From assembly GCF_900459175.1 (NCBI RefSeq), contig NZ_UHFA01000002.1, forward strand, positions 124,001 through 188,000: a stretch of DNA of 64,000 nucleotides. The letters run 5' to 3'. The stretch comes from Streptococcus downei MFe28. GTDB taxonomy: Bacteria; Bacillota; Bacilli; Lactobacillales; Streptococcaceae. A model generated the notes under the pieces. The model searched no databases. It saw nothing but the letters and a program-made list of their open reading frames with translations, and was not told the DNA's origin. The position numbers and the translations under genes were made by a program. Shown in pieces: positions 57,003 through 64,000 of this stretch (positions are counted from its first letter, which is position 1; each line of letters starts with the position of its first letter).

Positions 57003-57515
57003 TTAAAGATCTTCCAGATAGGAGCGAAGTTGGTCGAGTTGCTCATCATCAAGTGAGCACAGACGGGGCGTGTAGAGGTCAATATTTTTAGACATCTTGT
57101 CCAAATCTGACTTAACCACATTGACCCGCTCCTCCAGCTCCCGGGCAGAAACCCGTAAGGCCCCTTGGGAAAAGACCGTCCATTGCTCATTGAGGTCACT
57201 AGTAGCCACTTCAACCCGGTTGAGGGGACTGTTGAGCTCGGCAGCTGTTCGCTCAATATAGGAGTCTGCTGTCTCATCTTCCTGGGTGAAGACAACGGTT
57301 AAGGCATAATCCTCATACTTTTGACGGCTACCTGGAACATACTGAGCATCAAAGACACAGATAATCTCCAAATCCTCAAAACTGGCATAGTGGCTGAGTT
57401 TTCGCAGGAGGATATTTCTAGCTGCATCGAGCTGGTTGGTCTTGAAGAGCTGATAGGTTTCCTGCCAAAAGGCAATCATATTGTAACCATCAACCAGAAG
57501 AATTTTCTTTTTCAT
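57003..57515 (-). CDS. yacP: YacP-like NYN-domain ribonuclease
   Basis: 170 residues. NYN/PIN-like fold with LLVDGYNMIAFW, VVFDAQY-type ICVFDAQYVPGSRQ, VVFTQEDETADSYIERTA and VATSDLNEQWTVFSQGALRVSA. Homologue of the ribosome-associated mRNA endonuclease Rae1/YacP. Between rlmB and degV in the same direction. No distinct terminator seen in the 296 bases before degV. Confidence 0.92.
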   Translation of the reverse strand: MKKKILLVDGYNMIAFWQETYQLFKTNQLDAARNILLRKLSHYASFEDLEIICVFDAQYVPGSRQKYEDYALTVVFTQEDETADSYIERTAAELNSPLNRVEVATSDLNEQWTVFSQGALRVSARELEERVNVVKSDLDKMSKNIDLYTPRLCSLDDEQLDQLRSYLEDL

Positions 57516-57792
57516 AGCAGGACTCCTTGGGGAAAATCACGGGGACTTGCGCAGTAAACCGCAAGAAACGCATCCCTTAAATCATAGGCAATCAGCTACG
57601 ACTTTTTCATTTGAGTATAAAAGACCAGCAAGTGGCCTATGCTTAAGGATAGAAGAACTCATCTTATCAAGCCAGGAAGCTGAGCTCGGCTAGCTCAAGA
57701 CCAAAAGTTCAGAAGGCTATGTACGAGGAAGTCGTCTTATTTGGTTCAGTTTCATCTGACCGACTGTTTCCAACCGACTAAATCAAATCCAC

Positions 57793-58533
57793 TTAGAGCT
57801 TATGGCGAAAGACCTCATACATGAGGACAGCTGCTGCCACGCTGGCGTTGAGGCTCTGCACGTGACCAGTCATGGGAATGGTAATCATTTCATCCACCTG
57901 TTTTTTGAGGTTGGCAGAAATTCCCCTACCTTCATTACCAATAATGAGAGCCAATTTGCCAGCTGTATTCCACTTGTGGCTTGGAGTGCCGTCCATATCG
58001 GTACCGAAAATCCAATAACCAGCCTCTTTTAGCTTGTCCAAGGTCTGGCTGAGGTTGGTCACTCGAGCGATGGGGACATGTTCCACCGCTCCCGTTGAGG
58101 TCTTGGCAACGACTGGGGTGACCCCGACAGCTCGGTGCTTGGGGATAATAATACCAGCTACGCCCGTCGCATCAGCCGTCCTTAAGATGGACCCTAAATT
58201 GTGGGGATCGGTCAGACCATCCAAAATCAAAATCAGGGGATTATCTTCCTGGTCTGCCTGAGCCAAAATGGCCGCCAAATCGCTGTAGGCAAATTCAGAA
58301 ACCCTTAGGACAAAGCCTTGATGGACGGCTCCCTGGGTCATCTCGGACAAGCTTTTCTTGGGGATCCAAGAGATGGCTACTTTTTTCTGAGCCGCTAGTG
58401 CCTTGATTTTATCGACATTCTTGCCTTTAAGGTCATCTTGAATATAGAGCTTATTGCCCGTATTGGCCTCTAGGGCTTCAACCGTGGCGTGAAGCCCATA
58501 GACGATATCATCATGTTCTTGTCTTCGTTTCAT
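57793..58533 (-). CDS. rlmB: 23S rRNA 2'-O-ribose methyltransferase, TrmH/RlmB family
   Basis: 246 residues from ATG 58533 (MKRRQEHDDIVYGLHATVEAL). N-terminal substrate-binding domain and SPOUT knot with ILDGLTDPHNLGSILRTADA, IIPKHRAVG, LIIGNEGRGIS and SLNASVAAAVLMYE. Its -10 box TATAAT lies six bases upstream of the ATG (58540-58545). The 277-base gap to yacP shows no gene. Confidence 0.92.
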   Translation of the reverse strand: MKRRQEHDDIVYGLHATVEALEANTGNKLYIQDDLKGKNVDKIKALAAQKKVAISWIPKKSLSEMTQGAVHQGFVLRVSEFAYSDLAAILAQADQEDNPLILILDGLTDPHNLGSILRTADATGVAGIIIPKHRAVGVTPVVAKTSTGAVEHVPIARVTNLSQTLDKLKEAGYWIFGTDMDGTPSHKWNTAGKLALIIGNEGRGISANLKKQVDEMITIPMTGHVQSLNASVAAAVLMYEVFRHKL

Positions 58534-58539
58534 ACACCC

Positions 58540-58545
58540 ATTATA
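58540..58545 (-). promoter_or_regulatory. rlmB -10 box at leaderless distance
   Basis: TATAAT followed by GGGTGT and then ATG; transcription would start at about the initiation codon. No clear -35. Confidence 0.45.
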
Positions 58546-58644
58546 ACATATGCTCATAAAGAAAAAATGGCTGGTGCGGACAAGGTGCTTGCCTGACATT
58601 CACTTATATAAAAGTGAGACAAATCATGATTTCGAAGCAATCAA

Positions 58645-58688
58645 TTCATCTCCCTCCCTAATTTCAAGGTTCGAGGGAGGGAGATGAA
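58645..58688. repeat. Perfect 15-bp hairpin containing SD-like and anti-SD-like arms
   Basis: TTCATCTCCCTCCCT (58645-58659) and AGGGAGGGAGATGAA (58674-58688), 14-base loop, no T-run on either strand. It lies in the roughly 430-base gene-free stretch between rlmB and the XRE regulator, which otherwise shows only a short direct repeat (ACTGGTTACCT twice). Confidence 0.7.
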
Positions 58689-58968
58689 ACGGCAATCTCT
58701 AGAGCGAACTGGTTACCTCACTTACTAACTCTTAGGTGGCACTGGTTACCTAAAGCCTTGCGTAGAAGAATTGGTCTATTTTCAAGCCATTTCTTTCCCA
58801 CCTCCGCACAGTTACTATTGATTTTTTCAGACTAATCAATTTGTTCAGCCTTTACCCGCAAACACAGCAGTCTTAGTAAATCATATATAAAACTCTAAGC
58901 AAAATCTTCTCGATTACTCATGACCAAAAAGTTGTTCCTCAATTAAGTCTCCACTATAGTTTACAGTT

Positions 58969-59550
58969 CTAGTATCTGATACTAGTGCGGATACTTTTGA
59001 TATTATAACGGACATATCGCTTGGTAAGTCGAAAGATTTTTCTGGTAAGCAAAAAGAGGAGGGGCAACAAAATTAAGCCTGTCATTGCGAATAGAAAAGC
59101 ATTGAAGTAAGGGTGCCCTGGGTTAAACTCCTTATTTGCTATAAAAAAATGAAATTTAATTTGACCTTGAGATCTTAAGTCCAAAAGGGCTGTTATCATT
59201 GGGATGCAGATAAAGAAAACAGCCGCAATCCAAAGAGTAAACAGAAAGGCCAACATGACGAGGTAGGCGAAACTGGCAAAAAAAACATTAAAACAAATGA
59301 CACCAAACAGCGCATAAAAATTTATTTGACTTTTCTTTTCTGTCTGATTTTCTACTTCTTTTGTCAAAAAATATGCTACCTCAACCTCATAAAGCTTACT
59401 TAAGTCCTGTAAGACATAAAGATTGGGAAGATTCTTCTCTTGTTCCCAGCGTGACACGGTCTGTCTGGTGACAAATAATTCCTTAGAGACATCTTCTTGG
59501 GTAAGGCCCGCATTGATTCTAGCCTGTCTCAAACGCTCTCCTATTTTCAT
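58969..59550 (-). CDS. XRE-family regulator with C-terminal membrane segments
   Basis: 193 residues from ATG 59550 (AAAGGAGCTAAG upstream). N-terminal HTH KIGERLRQARINAGLTQEDVSKEL, TRQTVSRWEQEKNLPNLYVL (1-60), then three to four hydrophobic segments (YALFGVICFNVFFASFAYLV; LAFLFTLWIAAVFFICIPMI; FLFAMTGLILLPLLFLL). A membrane-tethered regulator of the type often paired with stress or bacteriocin-immunity genes; the CPBP gene just upstream is the likely partner (115-base gap). Confidence 0.87.
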   Translation of the reverse strand: MKIGERLRQARINAGLTQEDVSKELFVTRQTVSRWEQEKNLPNLYVLQDLSKLYEVEVAYFLTKEVENQTEKKSQINFYALFGVICFNVFFASFAYLVMLAFLFTLWIAAVFFICIPMITALLDLRSQGQIKFHFFIANKEFNPGHPYFNAFLFAMTGLILLPLLFLLTRKIFRLTKRYVRYNIKSIRTSIRY

Positions 59551-59665
59551 CTTAGCTCCTTTAGACTCTTTGTGTAGACCAAAATTATCATTTTTACAGG
59601 GCAGTGTCAATGTCATTTTGCTTGCTGACTGCCCTCATTCCATTGATGAGTCAGGAGCGAACTTT

Positions 59666-60841
59666 TCAGCTAGGATCGGATTTTTTCTGTTCAAACAAAT
59701 GTTGCACATTGGTACGGATAATATTTTTACGTTTCCCTGTCAGCATCCAAACAGAAAATAGCAGAAGAAAAAGGGACATGTAAATATTGTAAGGGGTGAA
59801 GAAATCATTAATAGACATGGCTTCCATCATGCTAGAGCCCGTGCTTGAAAAGGCAAAAACATCAATGAGAATATGGAAGAGAATGACTGTCCATAGTTTC
59901 CCTGTATAGAGATAGATACTAGAGAGCAGGAATCCTATTAAAATCGCAAAAATAACTTGACTCAGAGTCGCTATCAAATCCTGACCTCCCATGAGATTAG
60001 TGATATGAAGCAGACCAAAGATAGCTGAACTGACTAAAATAGCTAGATTAATTTGATATTTCTGATGACGCCAAATATAAAGGAAGGATAAGAGAAAGAT
60101 GTAGCGGCAGAGAATCTCTTCAAAAACTCCCGCCCTCACTGCTGTCCAAAATAAATAGGGAGTCGGTTTAAAATTACTAAAATCAAAAACAAACAGAGTA
60201 TCCAGCCAATTATTATCTATAGAAAAAGCATTGAAGAGGGTAAAATAAACAGCAAAGATCCCTATAAAACTGAGTGTGAGAACTGACAGTTTCCTTGTAG
60301 GTTTCCAGTCATAAAAACTAAATCCTAAACTTCTCATTAAAGCAAGGGCAAAAACAGCCGCAGCTAGACTTCCCCAGAAGCCACTGGTGAAGAGAGGACG
60401 TAAAAGAGGGTGGGGAACTTTTAGGCGCGGTGCTATTGATGGCACCCCTCCTATAAAAAACCACTGAACGCTAAATAGGATTCGGTTGATAACAGACTTG
60501 AAGATTGGTAGCAGGCTATAAAGAACTGGTAAGGCTGTTACCAAAAGATAGATGGCCAAAAACAGAGCAAAAGGAATACTCTCTATTTTTTGGCTCAAAA
60601 AACTAGAGACTAGACTTAAGCTGACAGGGTAAGCTAGAGCTTCAAACCAGCGAAAGACTAAAACGGGCTTGGTAGGCTCCTTTTCTAGCAGGGTTAGAGT
60701 CACTCCTGTCAGCATAATAAAGCCAAGGACCAGCGATATCGGAAGATTCTTCATGGTCTCAGCCATTAGATTGGCAAAGGTTAAAATTGCTATAAAAACA
60801 AGGTATTGGGCAATATACCACAATTTCATTCTTTTTTGCAT
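59666..60841 (-). CDS. CPBP-family intramembrane metalloprotease 3
   Basis: 391 residues from ATG 60841 (AAGGATCTACCT upstream). About ten hydrophobic segments; the catalytic motifs are EEILCRYIFLLSFLYI, IFGLLHITNLMG and HILIDVFAF. Much longer than the two CPBP proteins at 53-55 kb. Upstream partner of the membrane-linked XRE regulator. Confidence 0.86.
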   Translation of the reverse strand: MQKRMKLWYIAQYLVFIAILTFANLMAETMKNLPISLVLGFIMLTGVTLTLLEKEPTKPVLVFRWFEALAYPVSLSLVSSFLSQKIESIPFALFLAIYLLVTALPVLYSLLPIFKSVINRILFSVQWFFIGGVPSIAPRLKVPHPLLRPLFTSGFWGSLAAAVFALALMRSLGFSFYDWKPTRKLSVLTLSFIGIFAVYFTLFNAFSIDNNWLDTLFVFDFSNFKPTPYLFWTAVRAGVFEEILCRYIFLLSFLYIWRHQKYQINLAILVSSAIFGLLHITNLMGGQDLIATLSQVIFAILIGFLLSSIYLYTGKLWTVILFHILIDVFAFSSTGSSMMEAMSINDFFTPYNIYMSLFLLLFSVWMLTGKRKNIIRTNVQHLFEQKKSDPS

Positions 60842-61043
60842 AGGTAGATCCTTCTTTCTAAATAGATACAATTAAATTGGGTAAGGGGCTCCCTTGACAC
60901 TTTCAGTCTACTTAAAAAGGGAATGAAAGCCAAGCAAGTCTTTTGTTACATACTGATACCACAGCCTTTCTTTGAGAAATTTAAACTTGAGCGGTTAGCG
61001 TAATTTGCCTTAAGTTGACAGTCTTGTCAAGTTAGTTGACAGC

Positions 61044-61073
61044 AAAAAAAAGCTGAAACTTTCTCTCAGCTTT
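61044..61073 (-). terminator. radA terminator
   Basis: AAAGCTGA / TCAGCTTT stem followed by seven T on the minus strand, 42 bases after radA. Confidence 0.85.
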
Positions 61074-61114
61074 TACGATAGTTATATTGCTACCTCTTGT
61101 TGACAACATTTGCC

Positions 61115-62518
61115 TTAACTATTTACGGAGTTTAAACTATTTCGACTCTCATCCTTAACTTGAAATACTTTTTTTAATACTTCCCCGATTGTTGAAACTC
61201 CGATAACATCAATGCTTTTAGGGATCTCAATGCCGTGGAGGGCATTCTTAGGGACATAAATCCTAGTGAAGCCCAGCTTGGCAGCCTCATTGAGGCGTTG
61301 TTCAATCCGATTGACCCGACGAATTTCCCCTGTCAGGCCGATTTCCCCGATAAAGGCATCCTGAGCATTGGTCGGTGCTTCCTTGTAGGAGGAGGCTATG
61401 GCAACTGCCACCGCTAGGTCAATAGCTGGCTCATCTAGTTTGACTCCACCAGCCGACTTGAGATAGGCATCCTGATTCTGCAGGAGCAGGCCACAGCGCT
61501 TCTCCAAGACGGCCATAATCAGGCTGACCCGATTGAAATCTAAACCTGTCGTAGTCCGCTTGGCATTACCAAAGACGGTCGGCGTAACCAGGGCCTGCAC
61601 CTCTGCCAAAATCGGCCGGGTCCCCTCCATGGTGACAACAATGGCCGAGCCTGTTGCCCCATCCAGGCGTTCTTCTAAGAAAAGTTGGCTGGGATTGTGG
61701 ACCTCGACAAGACCACCTGTTTGCATCTCAAAAATCCCGATTTCATTGGTGGAACCGAAACGATTTTTGACCGCCCGCAAAATTCGAAAGGTATGGTGGC
61801 GTTCCCCTTCAAAATAGAGAACTGTATCCACCATGTGCTCCAACATCCGCGGACCAGCTAGGGTCCCTTCCTTGGTCACGTGCCCGACGATAAAGGTAGC
61901 AATGTTATTACTCTTGGCCAGCTGCATGAGCTCAGCCGTCACTTCCCGCACTTGGGAAACTGACCCTTGAACACTGGTAATTTCAGGGCTCATGACCGTC
62001 TGGATGGAGTCGATAATCAGAAAATCCGGCTGCAGGCGCTCAATCTCCGTGCGGATATTTTGCATATTGGTCTCCGCGTAGATATAGAACTCATTGTCAA
62101 AATCACCTAGTCGCTCGCTACGAAGCTTGATTTGCTCGGCAGATTCTTCCCCAGAAACATAGAGGACCATTCCCTTATTAGCCAGCTGGGTGGAGACTTG
62201 CAGGAGTAGGGTGGATTTCCCAATACCGGGATCCCCACCGATAAGGACCAGACTGCCTGGCACGACACCGCCGCCAAGAACACGGTTAAACTCATCCATA
62301 TCGGTTTTAGTTCTGGTGTAATCAACGGAAGAGACATCCTTTAATTTGGTTGGCTCGGTTTTTTCACCTGTCAAAGAAACCCTGGCATTCTTGACTTCTT
62401 CGACTTCCTTTTCCTCGACGAAGGAGGACCAGGAGCCACAGTTGGGACAACGGCCTAGGTACTTGGGCGAATTGTAGCCACATTCCTGACAGACAAAGGT
62501 TGATTTTTGCTTAGCGAT
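61115..62518 (-). CDS. radA: DNA repair/recombination protein RadA
   Basis: About 467 residues. Zinc finger [20 protein letters not shown] near the N-terminus, RecA-like core with Walker [15 protein letters not shown], the KNRFGS motif, and a C-terminal Lon-like domain ([32 protein letters not shown]). DnaB-type helicase helping branch migration in repair and transformation. No in-frame ATG, GTG or TTG precedes the zinc finger. AAAGGAG is followed at seven bases by ATC (62518) or at four bases by ATT (62521), so a rare start codon is implied; a TTG at 62374 would lose the zinc finger. Confidence 0.9.
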   Translation of the reverse strand: MAKQKSTFVCQECGYNSPKYLGRCPNCGSWSSFVEEKEVEEVKNARVSLTGEKTEPTKLKDVSSVDYTRTKTDMDEFNRVLGGGVVPGSLVLIGGDPGIGKSTLLLQVSTQLANKGMVLYVSGEESAEQIKLRSERLGDFDNEFYIYAETNMQNIRTEIERLQPDFLIIDSIQTVMSPEITSVQGSVSQVREVTAELMQLAKSNNIATFIVGHVTKEGTLAGPRMLEHMVDTVLYFEGERHHTFRILRAVKNRFGSTNEIGIFEMQTGGLVEVHNPSQLFLEERLDGATGSAIVVTMEGTRPILAEVQALVTPTVFGNAKRTTTGLDFNRVSLIMAVLEKRCGLLLQNQDAYLKSAGGVKLDEPAIDLAVAVAIASSYKEAPTNAQDAFIGEIGLTGEIRRVNRIEQRLNEAAKLGFTRIYVPKNALHGIEIPKSIDVIGVSTIGEVLKKVFQVKDESRNSLNSVNS

Positions 62519-62565
62519 AATAAAACTCCTTTTCTTCCATGATTGGTTTAATACTCATTCAACAT

Positions 62566-62720
62566 CAAAATTTTCAATTTTGATACTTTCTAAAAAAGTG
62601 CGAACGCAAGCAACCTCCTGACGGAGTTTCATTGCTATTTTTCGAGCCTAGGTCTCGAAAAATCCGTTCTAAGCAACAACTGTGCTTGTTGCTTAGAATA
62701 CCACTTTGGCAAAAGTATCA
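62566..62720. repeat. Cloverleaf-forming element, copy B2
   Basis: Core 62581-62720, TGATACTTT / AAAGTATCA closing stem, with the same three hairpins as copy B1: CTCC/GGAG; TTTTTCGAG/CTCGAAAAA; TTCTAAGCAACAA/TTGTTGCTTAGAA. Preceded by ATCAAAATT/AATTTTGAT. It lies in the 386-base gap between radA and the isochorismatase-like gene; the rest of the gap is AT-rich with no gene. Confidence 0.85.
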
Positions 62721-62907
62721 TTTTATCTTTCCGTCATCAGCTAAAAAACTAAACCTTTTAACGAGCTATGTCTTTGCTAGAGCTAAAAATAGCAAGTTTT
62801 GAACTTTAAAGAGTATAAGAGACTTGGATAAGAAGACCAGCTCAGGCCACTACTACTTGACGGCCAAGTTTTGAAAATTGAGAGACTAGTCTTTCTAACC
62901 TCTCATT

Positions 62908-63378
62908 TTATCCTTGCCTTCCTATAATGGTAACATCGGCTGCTGCCCATTTTTTCTTGGTCTTTTGGAAAAGCTTCTTCCAAGAAACGCCAATGGCGGA
63001 TAGGTCTGCGGTCGTCTGAAAACCCAACTTGGCTGAGGCCAGCACCGAATGCTTAACACAGCAATTGCCATCCACACCAATAAATTCAAGGGAGCGAGCC
63101 TGATGGGCCCTTAAAAATTTTAAGAGCTCAGGATTGGTGAAGCAGGAGGCTCGATTTTTTTCAAAGACCTGATTGGAAGCCTTTAGCATGGGGCCAATCA
63201 GCTTTTTTCCCTGACGGCCAAACTCCCAGAAAAAGCGATTGACAATATAGATAACCCTATCTGGAGAGTAGGTCTTAATCTTAGCATTGACCGCCTGAAC
63301 CAGGGCTGGGTCAGAATGAAGCTTGCCTGGACCGACATAATCATCCTGCATATCAATGACCAATAGATAGTCTGCCAT
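62908..63378 (-). CDS. Isochorismatase-like cysteine hydrolase
   Basis: 156 residues from ATG 63378 (MADYLLVIDMQDDYVGPG). Asp of VIDMQDD, the downstream basic residue in the middle and the nucleophile region FIGVDGNCCVKHSVLASAKL agree with the isochorismatase/nicotinamidase superfamily. Substrate unknown. Ten bases after dut, ahead of radA, as part of a dut-radA neighbourhood. Confidence 0.85.
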   Translation of the reverse strand: MADYLLVIDMQDDYVGPGKLHSDPALVQAVNAKIKTYSPDRVIYIVNRFFWEFGRQGKKLIGPMLKASNQVFEKNRASCFTNPELLKFLRAHQARSLEFIGVDGNCCVKHSVLASAKLGFQTTADLSAIGVSWKKLFQKTKKKWAAADVTIIGRQG

Positions 63379-63387
63379 TTCTCTCAC

Positions 63388-63834
63388 CTATTTCCCTGTA
63401 GAGCCAAAACCGCCCGTGCGAGTTCCCGTCGCCTGGTCACCATCCGCCACCAAGTAAGGGGCAAAGACAGCCTGGACAATCCGGTCACCAACTTCTAAGC
63501 TCACCTGTTTATTCGTAATATTTTGCATTTGGGCAAAGATATGGCCCTCGTTGTTGGGATTGCCGTAGTAGTCACCATCAATAACGCCAACCGAATTAAT
63601 CAGAACCAAGCCTTTCTTGCGGGGATTAGAAGAGCGGTCGTAGAGGTAGAGAACCTCTCCTGGCTGCATATAGGCCTTGACACCAGTTGGTACAAGGACA
63701 ATTTCTCCAGGCCCAATTTGGATAGCCTCCGCTACCTTCAAATCATAACCAGCCGCATGAGCTGTCTCTCGCTTGGGGAGAAGGTCTGGATTGTCATAGG
63801 AGCTGACCAGCTCAAAGCCACGAATTTTTGCCAT
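63388..63834 (-). CDS. dut: Deoxyuridine 5'-triphosphate nucleotidohydrolase
   Basis: 148 residues from ATG 63834 (MAKIRGFELVSSYDN). Trimeric dUTPase motifs: AAGYDL, YDRSSNPRKKGLVL, GVIDGDYYGNPNNEG, GDRIVQAVFAPY and the flexible arm TGTRTGGFGSTG. Removes dUTP and supplies dUMP. First of the genes running towards radA in the window. Confidence 0.96.
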   Translation of the reverse strand: MAKIRGFELVSSYDNPDLLPKRETAHAAGYDLKVAEAIQIGPGEIVLVPTGVKAYMQPGEVLYLYDRSSNPRKKGLVLINSVGVIDGDYYGNPNNEGHIFAQMQNITNKQVSLEVGDRIVQAVFAPYLVADGDQATGTRTGGFGSTGK

Positions 63835-63939
63835 GATTAACCTCACATCCATTTTTACTGTTTTCTATTATACACTAAGATAATGGTCAATACCAAGATA
63901 CTGCGGATAAAGTCAGTCGGTAATTTCAATAAAGTTTTA

Positions 63940-64000
63940 TTAATACTCAATAAAAATCGAATTTAGCCGAGGCAAGGAGCAATGACATCAAGTCACTAAA
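63940..64000. repeat. Intergenic modular repeat, copy A7 (cut by the window)
   Basis: TTAATACTCAATAAAAATCGAAT and GCCGAGGCAAGGAGCAATGACAT match the start of the A family. Confidence 0.65.

Overview
The window is a chromosomal segment of a Streptococcus. The evidence is the gene content and order (polC; groES-groEL with a CIRCE operator next to a competence-type ssbB carrying a TACGAATA cin-box; pbp2a-rpmG-secE; ytpR-thioredoxin-DUF4651 divergent from pepA; yacP and rlmB near degV; radA with dut), the gshF fusion gene, and the consensus TTGACA-17-TATAAT promoters. The species cannot be fixed from sequence reading alone; a mutans-type or related oral/animal streptococcus fits. No rRNA, tRNA or CRISPR array was recognised.

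Layout. 1-7 kb: 5' part of polC with a structured leader, a DUF975 membrane protein with a Lys-rich tail, the biotin transporter bioY, an IS982-family element sitting inside an older intergenic repeat, and tgt. 7-15.6 kb: a maltose/glucose utilisation block (PTS EIICBA, malP, malQ, a TreR-like regulator) with an endonuclease/exonuclease/phosphatase-family gene whose promoter matches that of malQ. 15.6-23 kb: a frameshifted DsbA/FrnE gene, an NAD(P)-binding protein, purA, gshF, a thioredoxin-like protein and cfa. 23-30.8 kb: nusG, separated from rpmG-secE by two plus-strand genes, then pbp2a and an RluD-type pseudouridine synthase. 30.8-35.7 kb: an IS1182-type remnant, groEL, groES, a Cof-type HAD phosphatase and ssbB.

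35.7-49.8 kb is the outstanding region: a visibly AT-rich, single-direction RiPP biosynthetic island between the ssbB promoter and the ytpR terminator. It starts with two tandem, nearly identical 52-residue precursors (acidic leader, Ser/Cys/Gly-rich core). A hairpin attenuator follows, then a leader-binding/E1-like protein, a YcaO cyclodehydratase with a four-Cys N-terminal domain, an ABC exporter pair, an M20 peptidase, a split LanB glutamylation protein, a LanB-elimination-like protein, an unknown 176-residue protein, a second YcaO, a second LanB-C-like protein, a SagB-type azoline dehydrogenase and a degenerate E1-like protein. Two azoline-forming YcaOs, a thiopeptide-style split dehydratase and two LanB-C/cyclase-like proteins predict an azole- and dehydroalanine-rich peptide, probably thiopeptide-like, although the core does not look like a classical thiopeptide core.

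49.8-64 kb: ytpR-trx-DUF4651, pepA, proC, three CPBP-type membrane protease loci (one dead) interleaved with inverted repeat copies, degV, yacP, rlmB, a membrane-linked XRE regulator with a fourth CPBP protein, radA (apparently with a non-canonical start), an isochorismatase-like hydrolase and dut.

Several repeat families punctuate the window: a modular intergenic repeat with inverted TACTC...GAGTA ends (at least seven copies), a cloverleaf-forming 140-bp element in two copies with compensatory base changes, and a 98-bp MITE.
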